From NCBI GenBank assembly GCA_008711295.1, contig VUYV01000036.1, forward strand, positions 1,886,732-1,950,731: 64,000 nt of DNA, written 5' to 3'. Position numbers and translations under genes: made by a program. Below are positions 13,851 through 26,245 of the stretch, piece after piece (position 1 is the first letter of the stretch; the number at the start of each line of letters is the position of its first letter). Source of the DNA: Anarhynchus alexandrinus. Lineage: Eukaryota; Chordata; Aves; Charadriiformes; Charadriidae. The notes under the pieces are model-generated. The model worked only from the letters and a program-made list of their open reading frames with translations. It had not been told where the DNA came from and did not search any database.

Positions 13851-15290
13851 AATCACGGGACAATTCAGGTTAAAAGGGATCTTTAGAGGTCATCTATTCC
13901 AATGTCCTGCTCACAGCAAAACCAGTTCTGTGCTCAGACCAGGCTTAATGCTCTTGGGTCTTGTACATCTCTGAGAATAGAGACTACACAACCTATCTGG
14001 GCAACCTCTTTCACTGCTTGGCTGGCCTCATGGTGAAAAGATCTCTCTTATATTCAGTCTGAACCTCTCTCTTTTCAGCTTATGCATGTAGTCTTTAATC
14101 CTCCTACCATGCATCACTGTGAAAAGCATGGCTCTGTCCCCTTGGTGTTTTCCTTGCAGGCACTGGAGAATGCTGTTAGATACCCCCAAAGTCATGTCTA
14201 CTCCAGGCTGACCAAGCCCAGCTCCCTCAGGCTCTCCTCAAAGGGCAAGAGATCCAGCCATGACAATCTCATCAGTCTCCACTAAACTTGCTCCAGTTTA
14301 TTGACTTTTTCCTGTATGGGGGATCCCCAAAGAAGCCTGCAGTAGTCTAGATGTGATAAGTGCAAAGAGTGGTATTCCCTTTCATCCGTCAACAGGCCAT
14401 GCTCCTGTTGGTATAGCCCAGGATGTTATTGGCCCTCATTGCTGGCAGGGGCACTGTTGGCTCACACTCAGCTTGCTGCCCACCAGTGCCCTCAGGGCCT
14501 TTCCTGCAGAGCTGCTCTCCAGTCAGGCACTCCCAGCTTGTCACTGCGAGGGGTTATTGCTTTCCAGGAGCAGGACTTGGCATTTTTCCTTGCTGAATCT
14601 TGTAAAGGTGCTGTTGGCCCGTTCCTCCAGGTTGTCTAGGCCCCTCTGAATTGCAGCCCTGTCCTCAAACATATTGAGTGGGGCCTTTAGTCATCTGCAA
14701 ACTTGATGAGAGTGCAGTCCATCACCTCCTCCATGTCATTGATAAAGAAATAAAAAAGGCCATGTTCCAGGATACCCCCTCATGGTAGTACACCTGTGAT
14801 CAGCCTCCAAGTATCATGTGGTCCACCAGTCTGCGAGCCCAGACATCCAGCCTATCTAGTTGTCCATCCATCCAGACTGTAATGTTCTAACTTGGATACA
14901 AATGAGAGACAGTGTTAAAAGCCTTCCTAATGTTGAGGAAGATTACATCTACTGCCTTCCCCTCATTTATCTTTCTCTGGTCATTTTATCATACCTAGAA
15001 GGCAATCAGGTTTGTCGGTTATGATTTGCAATCAGGTTTGTCAGTTATGATTTACTCTCAGTAAATTAATTCTGTCTGTTTCCAGTCAACTTTTTCTCCT
15101 ACATGTGCCCACAAATGTGCCCCAAGAAAACTCAATCCAAAGGTTTCCCAAAAACAAAAGTGAAGTCCACCAACCTATAGTTCCCTGGATTGACCTGTTG
15201 GCCTCTTTTGAAAGCAGGTGCAACATTTCCCTTTCTTCAGTTTTTGGGAACTTCCCCTGATGTTTATGATCCCCCTCAAAATGCTTGAAG
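13851..15290 (-). mobile_element. CR1 LINE, long 5'-truncated copy, fairly old
   Basis: The antisense of a CR1 3' half runs for about 1.4 kb. At the left edge AATCACGGGACAATTCAGGT is a mutated CR1 3' end. It is followed by the usual blocks for the ORF2 C-terminal region, including GGGCAACCTCTTTCACTGCT, TCTCCTCAAAGGGC and CTGACCAAGCCCAGCTCCCTC. The right edge lies in the reverse-transcriptase region near TTCAGTTTTTGGGAACTTCC. Many frameshifts and stops make the coding part dead. A 26-bp tandem duplication lies inside (15002-15053). CR1 moves by target-primed reverse transcription, which explains the 5' truncation. Divergence suggests it is older than the copies at 29.3 and 49.3 kb. Confidence 0.9.
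15002..15053. repeat. 26-bp tandem duplication inside CR1
   Basis: GCAATCAGGTTTGTC(G/A)GTTATGATTT is present twice head to tail, differing at one base. It arose after insertion of the host CR1, since other CR1 copies carry one unit at most. Confidence 0.85.
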
Positions 15291-17110
15291 GTTATAAATT
15301 AAATGGTAGTGGATCAGTGCTTAGACTCCATTCTTACCTCTTGCTACATGTTTACTGCCTCTCTATAAGGCAAAAAAGAGACAAGTGTCAAGTGATGAAA
15401 GGTATAGCGCAAAACAATCAGCAAAGACAATGCCAAAACCACTGCAGAGCACATGGAGATTTTTCATTTCTCATTGAAACGCTTGTAAAGGAAAAACATC
15501 TGTACAAAACCAAACTTTGAAGAATCTAAGTTCAAGGTTGCTTCAAGGTTGGTCCAAAAGAGATCTAAATATTTTTGTTGGTCAAACAAAATAAATACTT
15601 TGTTTCAAGGCAGCTTAAAGTCAAGTTGCATCAGTTTTTCCCACTTCATTGCTCAAAGAGTGTTCAAACAACACATTCTCTCTAGTTTCCTTAAACTGGT
15701 CTCTCAGAGTGGACTACATTCTCGCTGGCATGCTGTTACTTGCCTTATTGATTGGACCTCACTAGTCCAGGCAAGTTCACAGAAAGAAGACAACTTGAGC
15801 AGCTCAGAAACGTGGTAAAGTGAGGAGTATGCAGCACTTTGATTTGAAGACCCCACGACTTTAAAATTGAGAAATGAAATATTATTTTCAATAAAAAATC
15901 AAAAGCAGATATAATCAGTGGAAAATACCACATAGTAAAAAAATCAGGTTTTCAATCAAAAAAGAAAGTCAGTGGAGAAAATTTGTCAAGGTGTAATTGT
16001 AGTTCTATTTACATATCAAACAGAAAGTTTAAAATTAGTTACAATACCAGAAAAAATATTTTAGACAAAGCATCAAGGCGTCTTATCAACTAATTTAATA
16101 TAATTTTACCTTCCGGCCTTCTTGATATGTCTTGCCATCCTTTCTTTTGCCAATTTGGTGCCACCTGGAACATATAACACAATGCTCATTTTAATGGGCT
16201 TCTCTCAGAGTATAATGTTTCCATTGGAATAGCTAACGCCTACAGATAAGGCTTGATTCAGCAATGTAGTCAATTCTGAATATAAAATAGACAAAGGAGG
16301 TTTGATGTAAGTTGGGAAATACTAATCAAGCCCTGTGAATCAAGTATTAAACACCACCATTACTTTTAAACATATCAACACAAAGCACAAAATTACTGGT
16401 TTACAGGACTCAAGCAATGACTGCGTGACTTTGGAGGAGGTTTGGTTATGCAAGATTAGGAGGAGAAAATGCGGTTGTTGAAACTAAAATATATCATGAA
16501 GACAACATTTTTTTAAAGAATTACTAACTTATCTTTGCCAGAGTGGATCTCAAGTCAAATGTGTGCTGAGAGCTTTACAATCAATCAGAAGCCGATCTTG
16601 ATGAAAAGAAGATAAAAAATAGCCCATGGATTGCTTCAGATGTGTTGCTAACTCTTTCTTTGCTGCTGAAGGGAAAGTCACACATTCTCCCTTAGGGAAG
16701 AATTCAAATTTTTCTCTGATGTTGTTGGGCTGAGAAGAAAAACGAATATCGAGACACCATGTTCCTAAGTACTGGAAATGCCATGTGGACTTGAAATACA
16801 TGGTTTGCATTTGTAAGTGCTGTCACGTGGATGGTGCCTCTCATCTGAACACCACAAAAACAGAACAGCTCATGCCACCAAGGACTGCTATTTGAAGAGA
16901 GAATGTAATTTGACACAAGGTATTAAAATCTGAAAAGACAGAGGAGTTGAGAGAGTTCAGTTTCCCATATCTTTTTGGCTTTAATGATTTACACAGTCTC
17001 AAAAGTTTCAATGCCTGACCAACACATTAATCGGGAGTGGGGTTTTGGAGTCACCAGATGCATTTCAACATAAGTTTCGTTTTATACTTAAATAGAAGAA
17101 AAATAGGTTC

Positions 17111-17111
<1 letters not shown>
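15291..17111. other. Non-coding DNA with one candidate micro-exon
   Basis: No repeat is recognised. On the - strand, 16164 to 16110 is a 55-bp open stretch preceded by a TATGTTCCAG acceptor-like sequence and followed by a GTAAAA donor-like sequence. It is described as a finding, not annotated as a gene. Confidence 0.5.
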
Positions 17112-17142
<31 letters not shown>

Positions 17143-17162
17143 ACCTCCANCCCCCCCCCCCC
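17112..17162. repeat. Poly-C tract with one unresolved base
   Basis: 31 consecutive C (17112-17142), then ACCTCCA, an N at 17150, then 12 C. The opposite strand is a long G run that could form G-quadruplexes. The N and uneven run suggest that the true length is uncertain. Confidence 0.9.
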
Positions 17163-17542
17163 AAATGTCTAGCAATTACCGTTCTTAACAGCTATGTTGT
17201 TAGAACCTACAGCTGCTTACTAAAATCAAATTCCTGGCAGTCACATTGTTAGCATGATTAAGAAATCAACAAGAATCCAAAAGTATTGTGACCAATTGCA
17301 GAGTATTTCAAGGTTCTCATCTTGGAGACAAAACAAATTGTAGGTTAAAAGGTATGGAAGCTGATTAATGCCAGTAATGGAAGAAACACAAGGGAGCATC
17401 AATTTTGTGATGTTACATGTGAAATAACTGTTGTGCCTTCTTGGGATTTTACACTTACTGCTACCAAGAAAACCCCCAAACTCAAAACAAGGGACCAAGT
17501 ACCTAAAGACATATGAGTTGAGCCAATAAATACTGAAAGCAT
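17163..17542. other. Non-coding DNA between two simple repeats
   Basis: 380 bp of AT-rich sequence with no recognised repeat or exon. Confidence 0.5.
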
Positions 17543-17681
17543 GAAGGAAGGAAGGAAGGAAGGAAGGAAGGAAGGAAGGAAGGAAGGAAGGAAGGACGGA
17601 AGGAAGGAAGGAAGGGAAGGAAGGAAAGAAGGAAAGAAAGGAGGGAAGGAGGGAGGGAGAAAGGGCAGGAGGGAGAGAAAA
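17543..17681. repeat. (GAAG)n purine microsatellite
   Basis: A pure GAAG array runs from 17543 to 17596. After a single C at 17597, purines continue to 17665 in a degenerate GGAA/GGGA pattern. After another C at 17666 they run on to 17681. The near-complete purine strand bias makes it a candidate for triplex (H-DNA) formation, and its GGAA units match the ETS-factor core. On the - strand it reads as a false Leu-Pro-Ser-Phe repeat protein. Confidence 0.95.
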
Positions 17682-18605
17682 CTGTAGAAAAACAAAAGTA
17701 ATGCACTGACATTTGCTGCACAGAAATTTTGGGAGGTCTTTCTTTTGTGAGCCTGAGGAATAGTCTCAGGCTGAAGTATGAGAAGAAGAAATCTTGTAGA
17801 AAAGCCAAACTGCTTGGACAAAACTGTTCTGAAGGAATTCAAGCATGACATTGCTGAAACGCTAACTGTGATACATAACCAGTGCCAAAGGATGGAAGGT
17901 GACAAACATGCCATAAGACTTAAAATGAACTTTTGAAGGTATCCTGTGACTGACAGGATATTTTGAGCTTTGAAATGGGAAAAAAAAAACAGTATAAGTA
18001 AAAAATAATTGAATATGTATACATGGGTAAATATGATATACATTATGGGAGACAACAAAATGTTTGGAGCAGGGAGACATGCTCACAAATCTGTTAAAGT
18101 TTTTTTGAAGGAGTCTATAAAAGTGTAAATAAGGTTATTCAGGGAATATATAAGTTCATATAACTTTGATTTCCAACAAGGTTGTTCCCCAGATTCTCTT
18201 CAAGTTAAATGGGTATGGCAGAGTCTCTCAAAGGTTCTCCCACTGGTGGGAAGAGAGACAATACAGGGTAGACATATATGTATATCAAATTGTCACCATT
18301 GTGAGCAGTAATCAACAGGATGACCAAGAGATTCATTCTGCAGCCTACACTGTTAATCATACTCCTTAACAACCAGGAAGAAAGGGGATGAAATAGTGTC
18401 ATGACATAGTTTACTGATAAAAGAGAATAAATCAGGATAATAAAAATTCAAACTGTTTATAAGATTTGCTTGATGGTCTTATAATTCTGGCTGACTGGCA
18501 CTAAAATGACAAATGAATTCACTGCTGAAAATGCAAAAGATGAAACAAGTGGTGAAAAAAACTAAATAAATATACTTAATAATTGGTTGCAAAATATCTT
18601 TTATG
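17682..18605. other. Non-coding AT-rich DNA
   Basis: No exon is recognised. The right part (18400-18605) could be a further decayed extension of the ancient CR1 that follows, but I cannot align it with confidence. Confidence 0.45.
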
Positions 18606-19035
18606 ACTTTGGAGAAGTCTTTTGGAAGAAGACTTTTGTAGAAATGAAAATGTCAGCTAAGTGATGATTAAAAATGTAAAAAGAAAGTTAAGCATTATTA
18701 GGCAAGGAATGGTGAATAAAGCAGAAATCTTCATTGTTCTCACTATACCTCCCTAGTGCAGACACCGCATGAAAACCTTGTGAACAATCAAAACATCTGA
18801 AAGAAGGCACATAGTGCAACTGTAAAGATAACTAGGAATTCTCACCAGAAATGTCCATAGAATGGATTAAGGTCCTTCAATTTACGAAAGAGCTTTTAAA
18901 TGAAGAACACTTCTCTATTTCTTATGATACATATGCTAAGAGGAACCTAATGAAATCAACAGGTAAAAAACTTCAAGAGAACAAACATTTTCACATCATA
19001 AATCCTACAATCAGATTAACTCAATCCCTCTAAAA
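18606..19035 (+). mobile_element. Ancient CR1-clade LINE remnant (L3-like)
   Basis: The order of motifs follows the 3' half of ORF2 in the old CR1 lineages shared by reptiles and birds. GTTAAGCATTATTAGG at 18687 with GGAATGGTGAATAAA just after it corresponds to the 'ML-II-KGMENK' region. A decayed TA(C)CTCCCTAGTGCAGAC stretch sits where 'LY-S-VRPHLEY' should be. AACCTAATGAAATCAAC at 18944 with a following AACTTCAAGAGAACAAA corresponds to the 'KL-..-FK-NKR' region. All frames are broken. This is recognition by eye, and the ends are approximate. Confidence 0.6.
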
Positions 19036-22000
19036 ACCCAATCTATTAATGCCCAAAATAAATATGTCCAAATAATGTCCAACTCACTTCTGTGAGTTTT
19101 TAAAATACCCTTTCTCTACACGTCAGTTTTGAACTAGACTCATTTTCTTTTAGCACTATCCAGCATGAGTAAGGGCTTGAAACCTTCCCACTAGGTATTC
19201 CAAGATGTTACAGAAGCATAAATGAGGTTCTTGTAATGCACTAAGATGTTTCATCCTACAGAAAAGAGAAAAAAAAGCAGCTCAAAGGAGCAAATAAATA
19301 CAAAGACTAACAAATATCCATTTGCCCTCCAAATACCTTTGTTTCAAAAAAAAAAACCAAACACTTGTGAAAGAGTAGAAGTCAAAGCTAATGTCCAAAA
19401 ACCTGTAATATTCTCCAGAAAGGGAGATCAAAGGAAATTATAGGCCTATGCAGTGAGCACTCTTTCAGATACACCTCGATGTGGGTCAGCCAAATCAAAT
19501 GTGTAAAACCTGCTATATCAACTATTTTACAATCAATGTATGCATGGTTTATACCTTCCAAGTTAAAGCCACCAAAGCATTTAGCTTTACCACAACAAGA
19601 ATGAGTCTTTGAAAATAAGAAAACTATGTCATGCTTCATCTATCCTTTTCCCTGACAGAAAAACTGACCTTGGTACTATTACTCCATTCTCTTCAGCCTT
19701 GGTAAGTCAATGGAAGTTGTCCTGGGATTTCCAAGCTACTGGCCTGATAGAAAGGATGTCAGTGATTGCACTGTGGCACATTCTGGATGTACTTTGTTTT
19801 ACATTTATACCTACAACATTTGCGGAACAGGCGATCTAACAACATTCAGATCATCTTCTCATTCACAAATCTCAGGTTAACTGTAGTTTGTGGTATCTCA
19901 AGGAGAAACTGCTTTCTTAAATGTTCCGTCTCTTAATTGGTCCAGCTAATAAGAGATCAAAAAGCTTTTGACTTCCTCTAATAACCATTGTTTCTTTATG
20001 ACAGTGAATAACTAGCAACAAGATAGTTGTTTTGCATTCCTAAGCCAAACATTTGCTTGCATACAGAGAAAAATATTGTAACAGTATATGTGTGGTTCAA
20101 GACAGCGCTTGGAGACATCTGCCACAGTGATATGTCTTACTAACTGAGACCACCAAGGACCAAATAAGAACACTAAGTCATCAAGGCTGACAGTAAGACA
20201 TAGCTCCTTGGTGTTGTAAACTCACAACTAATTTAGGATATGACTTTTGAGGACTGACTGCTGTGAACAACTAATGATAATGATTGCTAACAGTTGAAAA
20301 TTTATTTTTGGTAATGAATGTCAAGCTAGCAAAGTTTTGTTCAGAAGTGCTAACCTGGCCTGATTTACCAGTCTTCTATATACTTGTGATGTCTCCAGTG
20401 TTTCCAGATATCTCAGTTAGCATAACATGGTTTCTTCTAGCAACATTGACAACTCTGTGCTCCTCTATTTCTTTCACATAACTGAGCAAACATTTGACAA
20501 TATCCATTCTTACTCAGATATTTCAAGGGACCCCATTACTCACCATCTTCCTACTTGACAAGTGACTGGTTCTACTGTTCAGTCTTTCCCAGTTTCTGCC
20601 TCAAAGTGGGAAGGTTCCTTTCAACCAAGCTTTTCCACACTGTGAATCTGTACCTTAATTCAGCCCTAAGCTCTCTGAGATATTTGCTTCACAGAGATTT
20701 ACTTTAGCGTAAGGCCTAAGAATAAAAAAAAAATCCCTAAAAGGGTATGTTGTGGAGCTGTATTTTCTAATTTTTTTTGGCAGTAATCTGGCAGAATCTC
20801 TTAGGAACACCAAATAACTTACAACATAACCTCTTAAACTTCTGTTTTTATTCGTCCATGTTTTCAACACCCCAATTTTCTTGCTCAAATCTGAATATTT
20901 TTTCAAGTGTGCAATTTTCTTTTCCATCCCTTCTGCTATGTTCCTGGCAATGCTTGGTTTTGTTTTGCCACTGGCAACCTTAACACTGAAATGCAGCAGA
21001 AGGCTATTTTTGTCATAGATCACTAACAGTGACCTGAAGTTTGATGTGTGGGCTAAAAATAATTTTTTTTTTTTTGTCACCAGATTGCATTGGAAAGTCC
21101 CTCCCTGAGCCTGCTATGTTGTCTGAATTCTTCTGGTAGTTATGAGCCATTCCTCTGCTTTCAAAATGTCAGTCCATGCAGGAAACATTTCAATATTCCC
21201 AGCCAGAAAATGTCACTCCAAGCTGGATTTCTTTGTGAAATTATGTAAACAAAAGGGTGTCATAGCTGGCAAAATTGAAAATTCTGTGAAATTAAACATG
21301 TTTCAGAGGCACATTTCCTGCCTTCTGGCACTGATCCTAAGGAGCACAAGTACTCTGTGCATATCTTCTAATAGTGTATGCTAAAATTAGCCTATAGTAA
21401 TAGAAGCAGGGAGAGGTGTGCTGGTGATAAGGTTAATTTGTTTTGAACACTGTTTTTCATTAAGATGTAAATATGTCAAACGAAGGAAGAAAAAGAAATA
21501 ATCATTCCTCAAGAAAAGGAACCTTTCTCTCCATCACATATTCTGCAGGGAACATCCATGCAGCCAGGTTCCCTTCATATAGAAAGAAAGGCCCCTTTAA
21601 GCAAGGAAAACTCAGCCATAGCTAAGAGGAATCATTCAGAAAGAAGAAGAATGAGCTACGTTATATTAAAACACAAAGAAATCAACAAAATGGACGGATG
21701 TTTCCTTTACCGTTACTTTTCATAAATATACATGAGGAATAAGCTCCCCCTTGAAACTATATAGTGCAATGAGTTAGTAAAAGTAACTGATTTGCTTAAT
21801 GATCTTTGTGTTTTTAGAGATCAGTGCTCTTTACTTTGAATCTTAACAGGAGCATCGAGATGGGGCACTCTGGAGGTTAGTGCCTTCTGAAGCAATCACC
21901 CATTTGGAAGGAGGCTAATTAACAGGTTGCCTTCAAGCCTGTGGTGTAGTAAAGGTCTATGGAAAAAGGTCTGAACTTACCGGTCTATTTAGAAAATAAC

Positions 22001-22884
22001 AGACAAGCTTTGGATTACAAATGCCCAGAAACAGCAAATTTCAAAGCCAAATATAAGCTGAGAAAAACTGCTTTGAATTTAACTAGACAATGTTAGTACA
22101 ACCACCAAAGGGAAAAGGTAGCTGTGAAACACAGGGCATAGGGCTGGTGAGAGAATAATAGCAGGGAAAGGTGAGAAAGAGATTATCTCCTATAGATAAG
22201 AGAGTGAGACAGGTTATTTATCACCAGTGGTAAATGGAAGGGCTGTCAAGAGCAGAGAGAAGATTACAATGTGCCTTACGACTAATATTCCTCTCCAGTC
22301 CAAGATTTTTAGTGTCTTATACAATTGAAGCTTTCCTATGCTCATTTTTTTGGAGGTATTTTCTAGTTCTCCCTTGAGGATCAGGAGGATGAGTGATTGA
22401 TTCATAAAAACCTGCTGATTCCCTGTTTTGTATGCTTTATGAGCTCCTTGTAAGAGTTAGTTCTGGTGCATGGCAATGACATCAGTTTTTCCACACTTCT
22501 CACAAGAGCATTAGGCAGTTTGCTGGAGTGCATTATGTCATGGCATGTGTGTGTTAGACCCATCTGTAGGATTTTGGTAGTTCTGTTATAGGCAGTACTG
22601 GAGCTGAGGACAATGCCACTCTACCTGTCACCTGCAACACTTCACAGAGCTCTGTCTTTTCCTCCCTAAACAACCTATTGGCAAAGAGAAAATAGGGGAA
22701 TACAACAGGATAAATGGGAACTTCAAAAAAAAGCTCGAGATATTCTTTAATATAAATAAGTTGGGAAGCGAAACAACTCTATTTCTATGCTAGTACTGTA
22801 GTCTGTATAGGTAAATAATTTGCAAGGTGAAGAAACAATCTTGATTTTGCATACATAAAGACAGGCTTTGCACTAACTGTTACT
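19036..22884. other. Non-coding AT-rich DNA, no gene recognised
   Basis: Contains a T13 tract (21063-21075). A 141-codon open frame on the - strand (20655-21080) has no recognisable domain and is no longer than chance allows for AT-rich DNA of this size. No interspersed repeat was recognised between the two ancient CR1 remnants. Confidence 0.5.
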
Positions 22885-23540
22885 GCTCAAGAATGGACTC
22901 TTGGGGCTAAAGTAATTTGATGAAAATGTCAACTCAGTGTTCATCAGCACTAAGCAGTGCAGACAAGATGTAGGAGTTGGGAGGAAAGGAGAAAAAAAAA
23001 TCATCTTAAAACTGTATAAAGCCCAAAACATCTTGAATACTCTGTGCAGTCCTGGTCTATGCATCATAGAATGTGTAGAGTACAATTGTAAATGGTACCA
23101 AGAAGGGAAATGAGAATAATATAGAGAGAAACAGTGAAATACTCAACAATGACTCTTCAGCATGAAAAGAGAGACAATGAAGGAAGACAAAACAGTCATG
23201 AGTGACATGGAGGCAGGCAGTAAGGAACAGTAAGTTATTATCTTCACAATCAGAACTAAAGTGTATGAAATATAATTAATATTTGGCAAGTTCAAAAGGA
23301 AAAAGAGGACATCTTTCTGATACTTATTGATAGTGCACAGTTATGTGTGCTGGAGATGCTGCTAGTTAACGTGGGTTCAAAGAGTCTTTGAAGAATTCGT
23401 GGAATAAAAATGTCTTAAAGATAAGAATGCCACATGATGTATGAAGTTCAGGAACTGCTTGGGCTTCAGACTGCTAGAAATCAAAGGACTGTCTCTGGGT
23501 TCTGGACTAAATTAGACTTCTGCCTCATTCAGTAAATCCA
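22885..23540 (+). mobile_element. Ancient CR1-clade LINE remnant (L3-like), about 650 bp
   Basis: Motifs appear in the order expected for the ORF2 C-terminal part and 3' UTR of an amniote-wide CR1 lineage. GATGAAAATGTCAACTCAGT lies at 22920. CTGTATAAAGCCC is followed by codons reading HLEYSVQSW at 23029-23055, a decayed form of the conserved [28 protein letters not shown] lies near 23154, TCATGAGTGACATGGA near 23197 and GTTCAAAAGGAAAAAG near 23291. The end near GGTTCTGGACTAAATTAG fits the 3' region of these elements. Frames are broken throughout, and divergence is much higher than for the CR1 copies at 29-53 kb. Confidence 0.75.
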
Positions 23541-26245
23541 TTTTTCTGCCAAGTTATCCCTTATTCAATCAGAATGCCCAGTGAATTATGGGCATAATTC
23601 ATGTCAAGGGTCAGCAAGTGCCTTGATTTCTTTGTACAGTCATACAGCAAATTGATAGGTATTTCCCTAGCAAAGACGTCATAAATATCTGTTAGGTGAT
23701 ATTTTAAGAATTGCTTTGAAGATAACAAAACATTATGGGGGTTCTCAATCACAGTTACTCTTATATCACCTATCTCCTTACCAGATACTATGATTCTCTG
23801 TTTATACAAGAATCTGAATGTAAACTAAGAAATTTCAATTTTTAGTCAACTTTCTGTCCTTTTCTATAGCAGGAAGGCTCTTACAGGGAAAATAAATATT
23901 TCTGGCTCTCTTAAATTTACAGTGTGTCTTCAAAAAAGTAAATATTTTATGTGAAGTCTGTGCTCTGAAGTCACATGATTCCTCAAGAACCTCTGCTTTT
24001 ATTTAATAAAAAATAAGTTTCTTGAAGCTTGAAAAATGTGCCAGATGATAAATATAAAGAACCCAGTAAAAAATACCAATGACTTTCATTTTTAAAATCA
24101 GATAGTGAGGAACAAAGAAACTGTGAATGTAATTGTTTGTAGTACTGAATAAAATGAATAAAATGTCCTTGATCCACAACTCATTATTGATACTACTGGT
24201 AGATGCATTTTTCCCATTTAATGAAAATTCTCAACAATGACAACAACAAAAGAATCAACAAGAGTAAAAAACAAGAGGGTACTTGGCAATGAGTTATATC
24301 AGTGCACCTTACATTACATAAAATTCCTTACATGACTCCCAAAAAACAGACACAGTAGGGACATATCAAAAAAATAATACTTATATAGGTCTTATGAGTC
24401 ACTGTATAAAATACATGTCTTTTCATTGTCACTTGTCCAGAAATGCAATGCCTACATACACCGAGGTAATTTAATCTCCCTCCACATGTCTCAAGGCTTA
24501 ATAGAATATTTTTAACATGCAGATTGCATTGCATTTTGTTATATGTCATATAGAAATGCATAACAACCAATATGGAAGTACATCAAATACATAACTCCTA
24601 CACTGGGTTGTATTCACACCAATGAAAAATTTTGCCCTTAATTTCACATAAAGAAAGATATAGAAACAAAATGCTATGAAACTTTAGTAGGAGAAATATG
24701 TCAGCTTTTGCTCCTCTCCATGGCCCGCAAGCAAAATTATACCTACAGCATATTTAAGCAAACATGGGTTTTGGCAAAAGCATCACACCTGCTCACAAGA
24801 ATGCTGATAGTAAGAGATGCAAGGTCTCACTCTCAGTTGTACAGCTTGGAGTAAAAAGGCTGTAGCACCAGAATTCTGCTTTTGGCACCTACCTAAAATT
24901 TGAATGATAAGTAGTGCATTGTTATCATTTCTCTACCCAGACCTACTCACGAAATAAAGTGGCTTCCCCATCGAGTTTGCTTCTACATTTCACTCTGCAG
25001 AATTATATTGCACAACATCAGAAGAAAACACAGCGTTGTTCAGTTGGTCAAGAAACTGGAACCAAACAGTATTAATGGTCTGTTCCAATGTCCTATCTGA
25101 TACATTTCAAAATTAGAGGGAACATTTATAAATCAGGCTAATTGAAAAGGGGAACTGGGACACAGACTACGTAAACACTTGGTTGAAAAAAAAGTTCCAT
25201 CTCTGCCTCCAAATCCAAATCCAGGCTTTTCTATGTTTATAATGTCAAGTGGAGAGAAGGAGGACAGGCTATGCCTGCAGATTCTCTGAAGGCAGCTTTT
25301 TTTTTTGCAGTGGTACAAACAGGCATTAGGTAGGACAAAAAATGCCTGCTTGGACACAGCTAAAACAGAAAAGCGAGTGAAGGATGCAAGAGCCTACTGA
25401 CCTAAGAGGGAAAGGAGCTTACTGAGACCTATGTGACATTTGTGGGAACTTTTCAGAACTAAGGAAGTGAAAAAGGGGCACAAAGAGAGCTGTGAGATTG
25501 ACCTCCTGGTACTTATCACTCCTCTCAATCCCCAGCAGCCATGAAGTATGAGGTACAACAAGTGCTAAAATGCTGTTAGCAGTAGCCCCTATACAACCAT
25601 TGCACAGATTTGGCAGCTCTATCTGTGGGGTGAGACTTTAATGGTCAGCTGTCCGAGTGTTCAGTGACTTTCACTGTTTCATATTGGACTGTCAAGATTG
25701 TGGATGCAGAAATCAAGTTAGCCATTCTGGCGAAACTGATTAAAGAGTTGCAAGCCTCTTGGTGATTGCATTCATTTTCGATTTGGCAACAGCTGGAGAA
25801 AGTTTATGTATCACAAATGTTTGCTACACACAAATTCACTAATCATTATTGAGCTGGGAAGATTGCCAATAAAAGAAAAAGCAGTAATTTCTACAGCTGA
25901 AAACAGTCTTATGTAGTTCATGTTCCAGTTTTTTTGTTGCAGCGCTGAATCATACCGGTACTCTGTTTTTTTGCAAATGGCCTGATCAAAGAAATACGGT
26001 CAAGAGTATCTTCAAGGGTCAACTCCCTGGAAATTTCATTAATCTTAAATGCAGCCAACTGGTTAAGCAGCAGTGACTCTTATTCTAGGAAAACTAGATC
26101 AGGCAGTTTTCTTGGTACCTTGTCTACACATTATCGGTGTTACCTGAAACAACATTAGTACATTGTTCTTTTTACTAAAAAAGGAAAGAGGACAGGGATC
26201 AAACTATGTGATTACTGGTTGCAGTGTTTGATGTCATGACTGAAA
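23541..26245. other. Non-coding DNA, no gene recognised
   Basis: AT-rich. No repeat was recognised. The right part (25640-25960) looks less decayed than its surroundings and is listed among the candidate conserved blocks. Confidence 0.5.

Noticed and set aside
17399..18058. 219-codon open frame on the - strand with Leu-Pro-Ser-Phe repeats
   Set aside because: The repeats are the (GAAG)n microsatellite read in antisense, and the flanks are ordinary non-coding DNA.
20655..21080. 141-codon open frame on the - strand
   Set aside because: No domain, no repeats of known families, and its length is within what chance gives in AT-rich DNA of this size.
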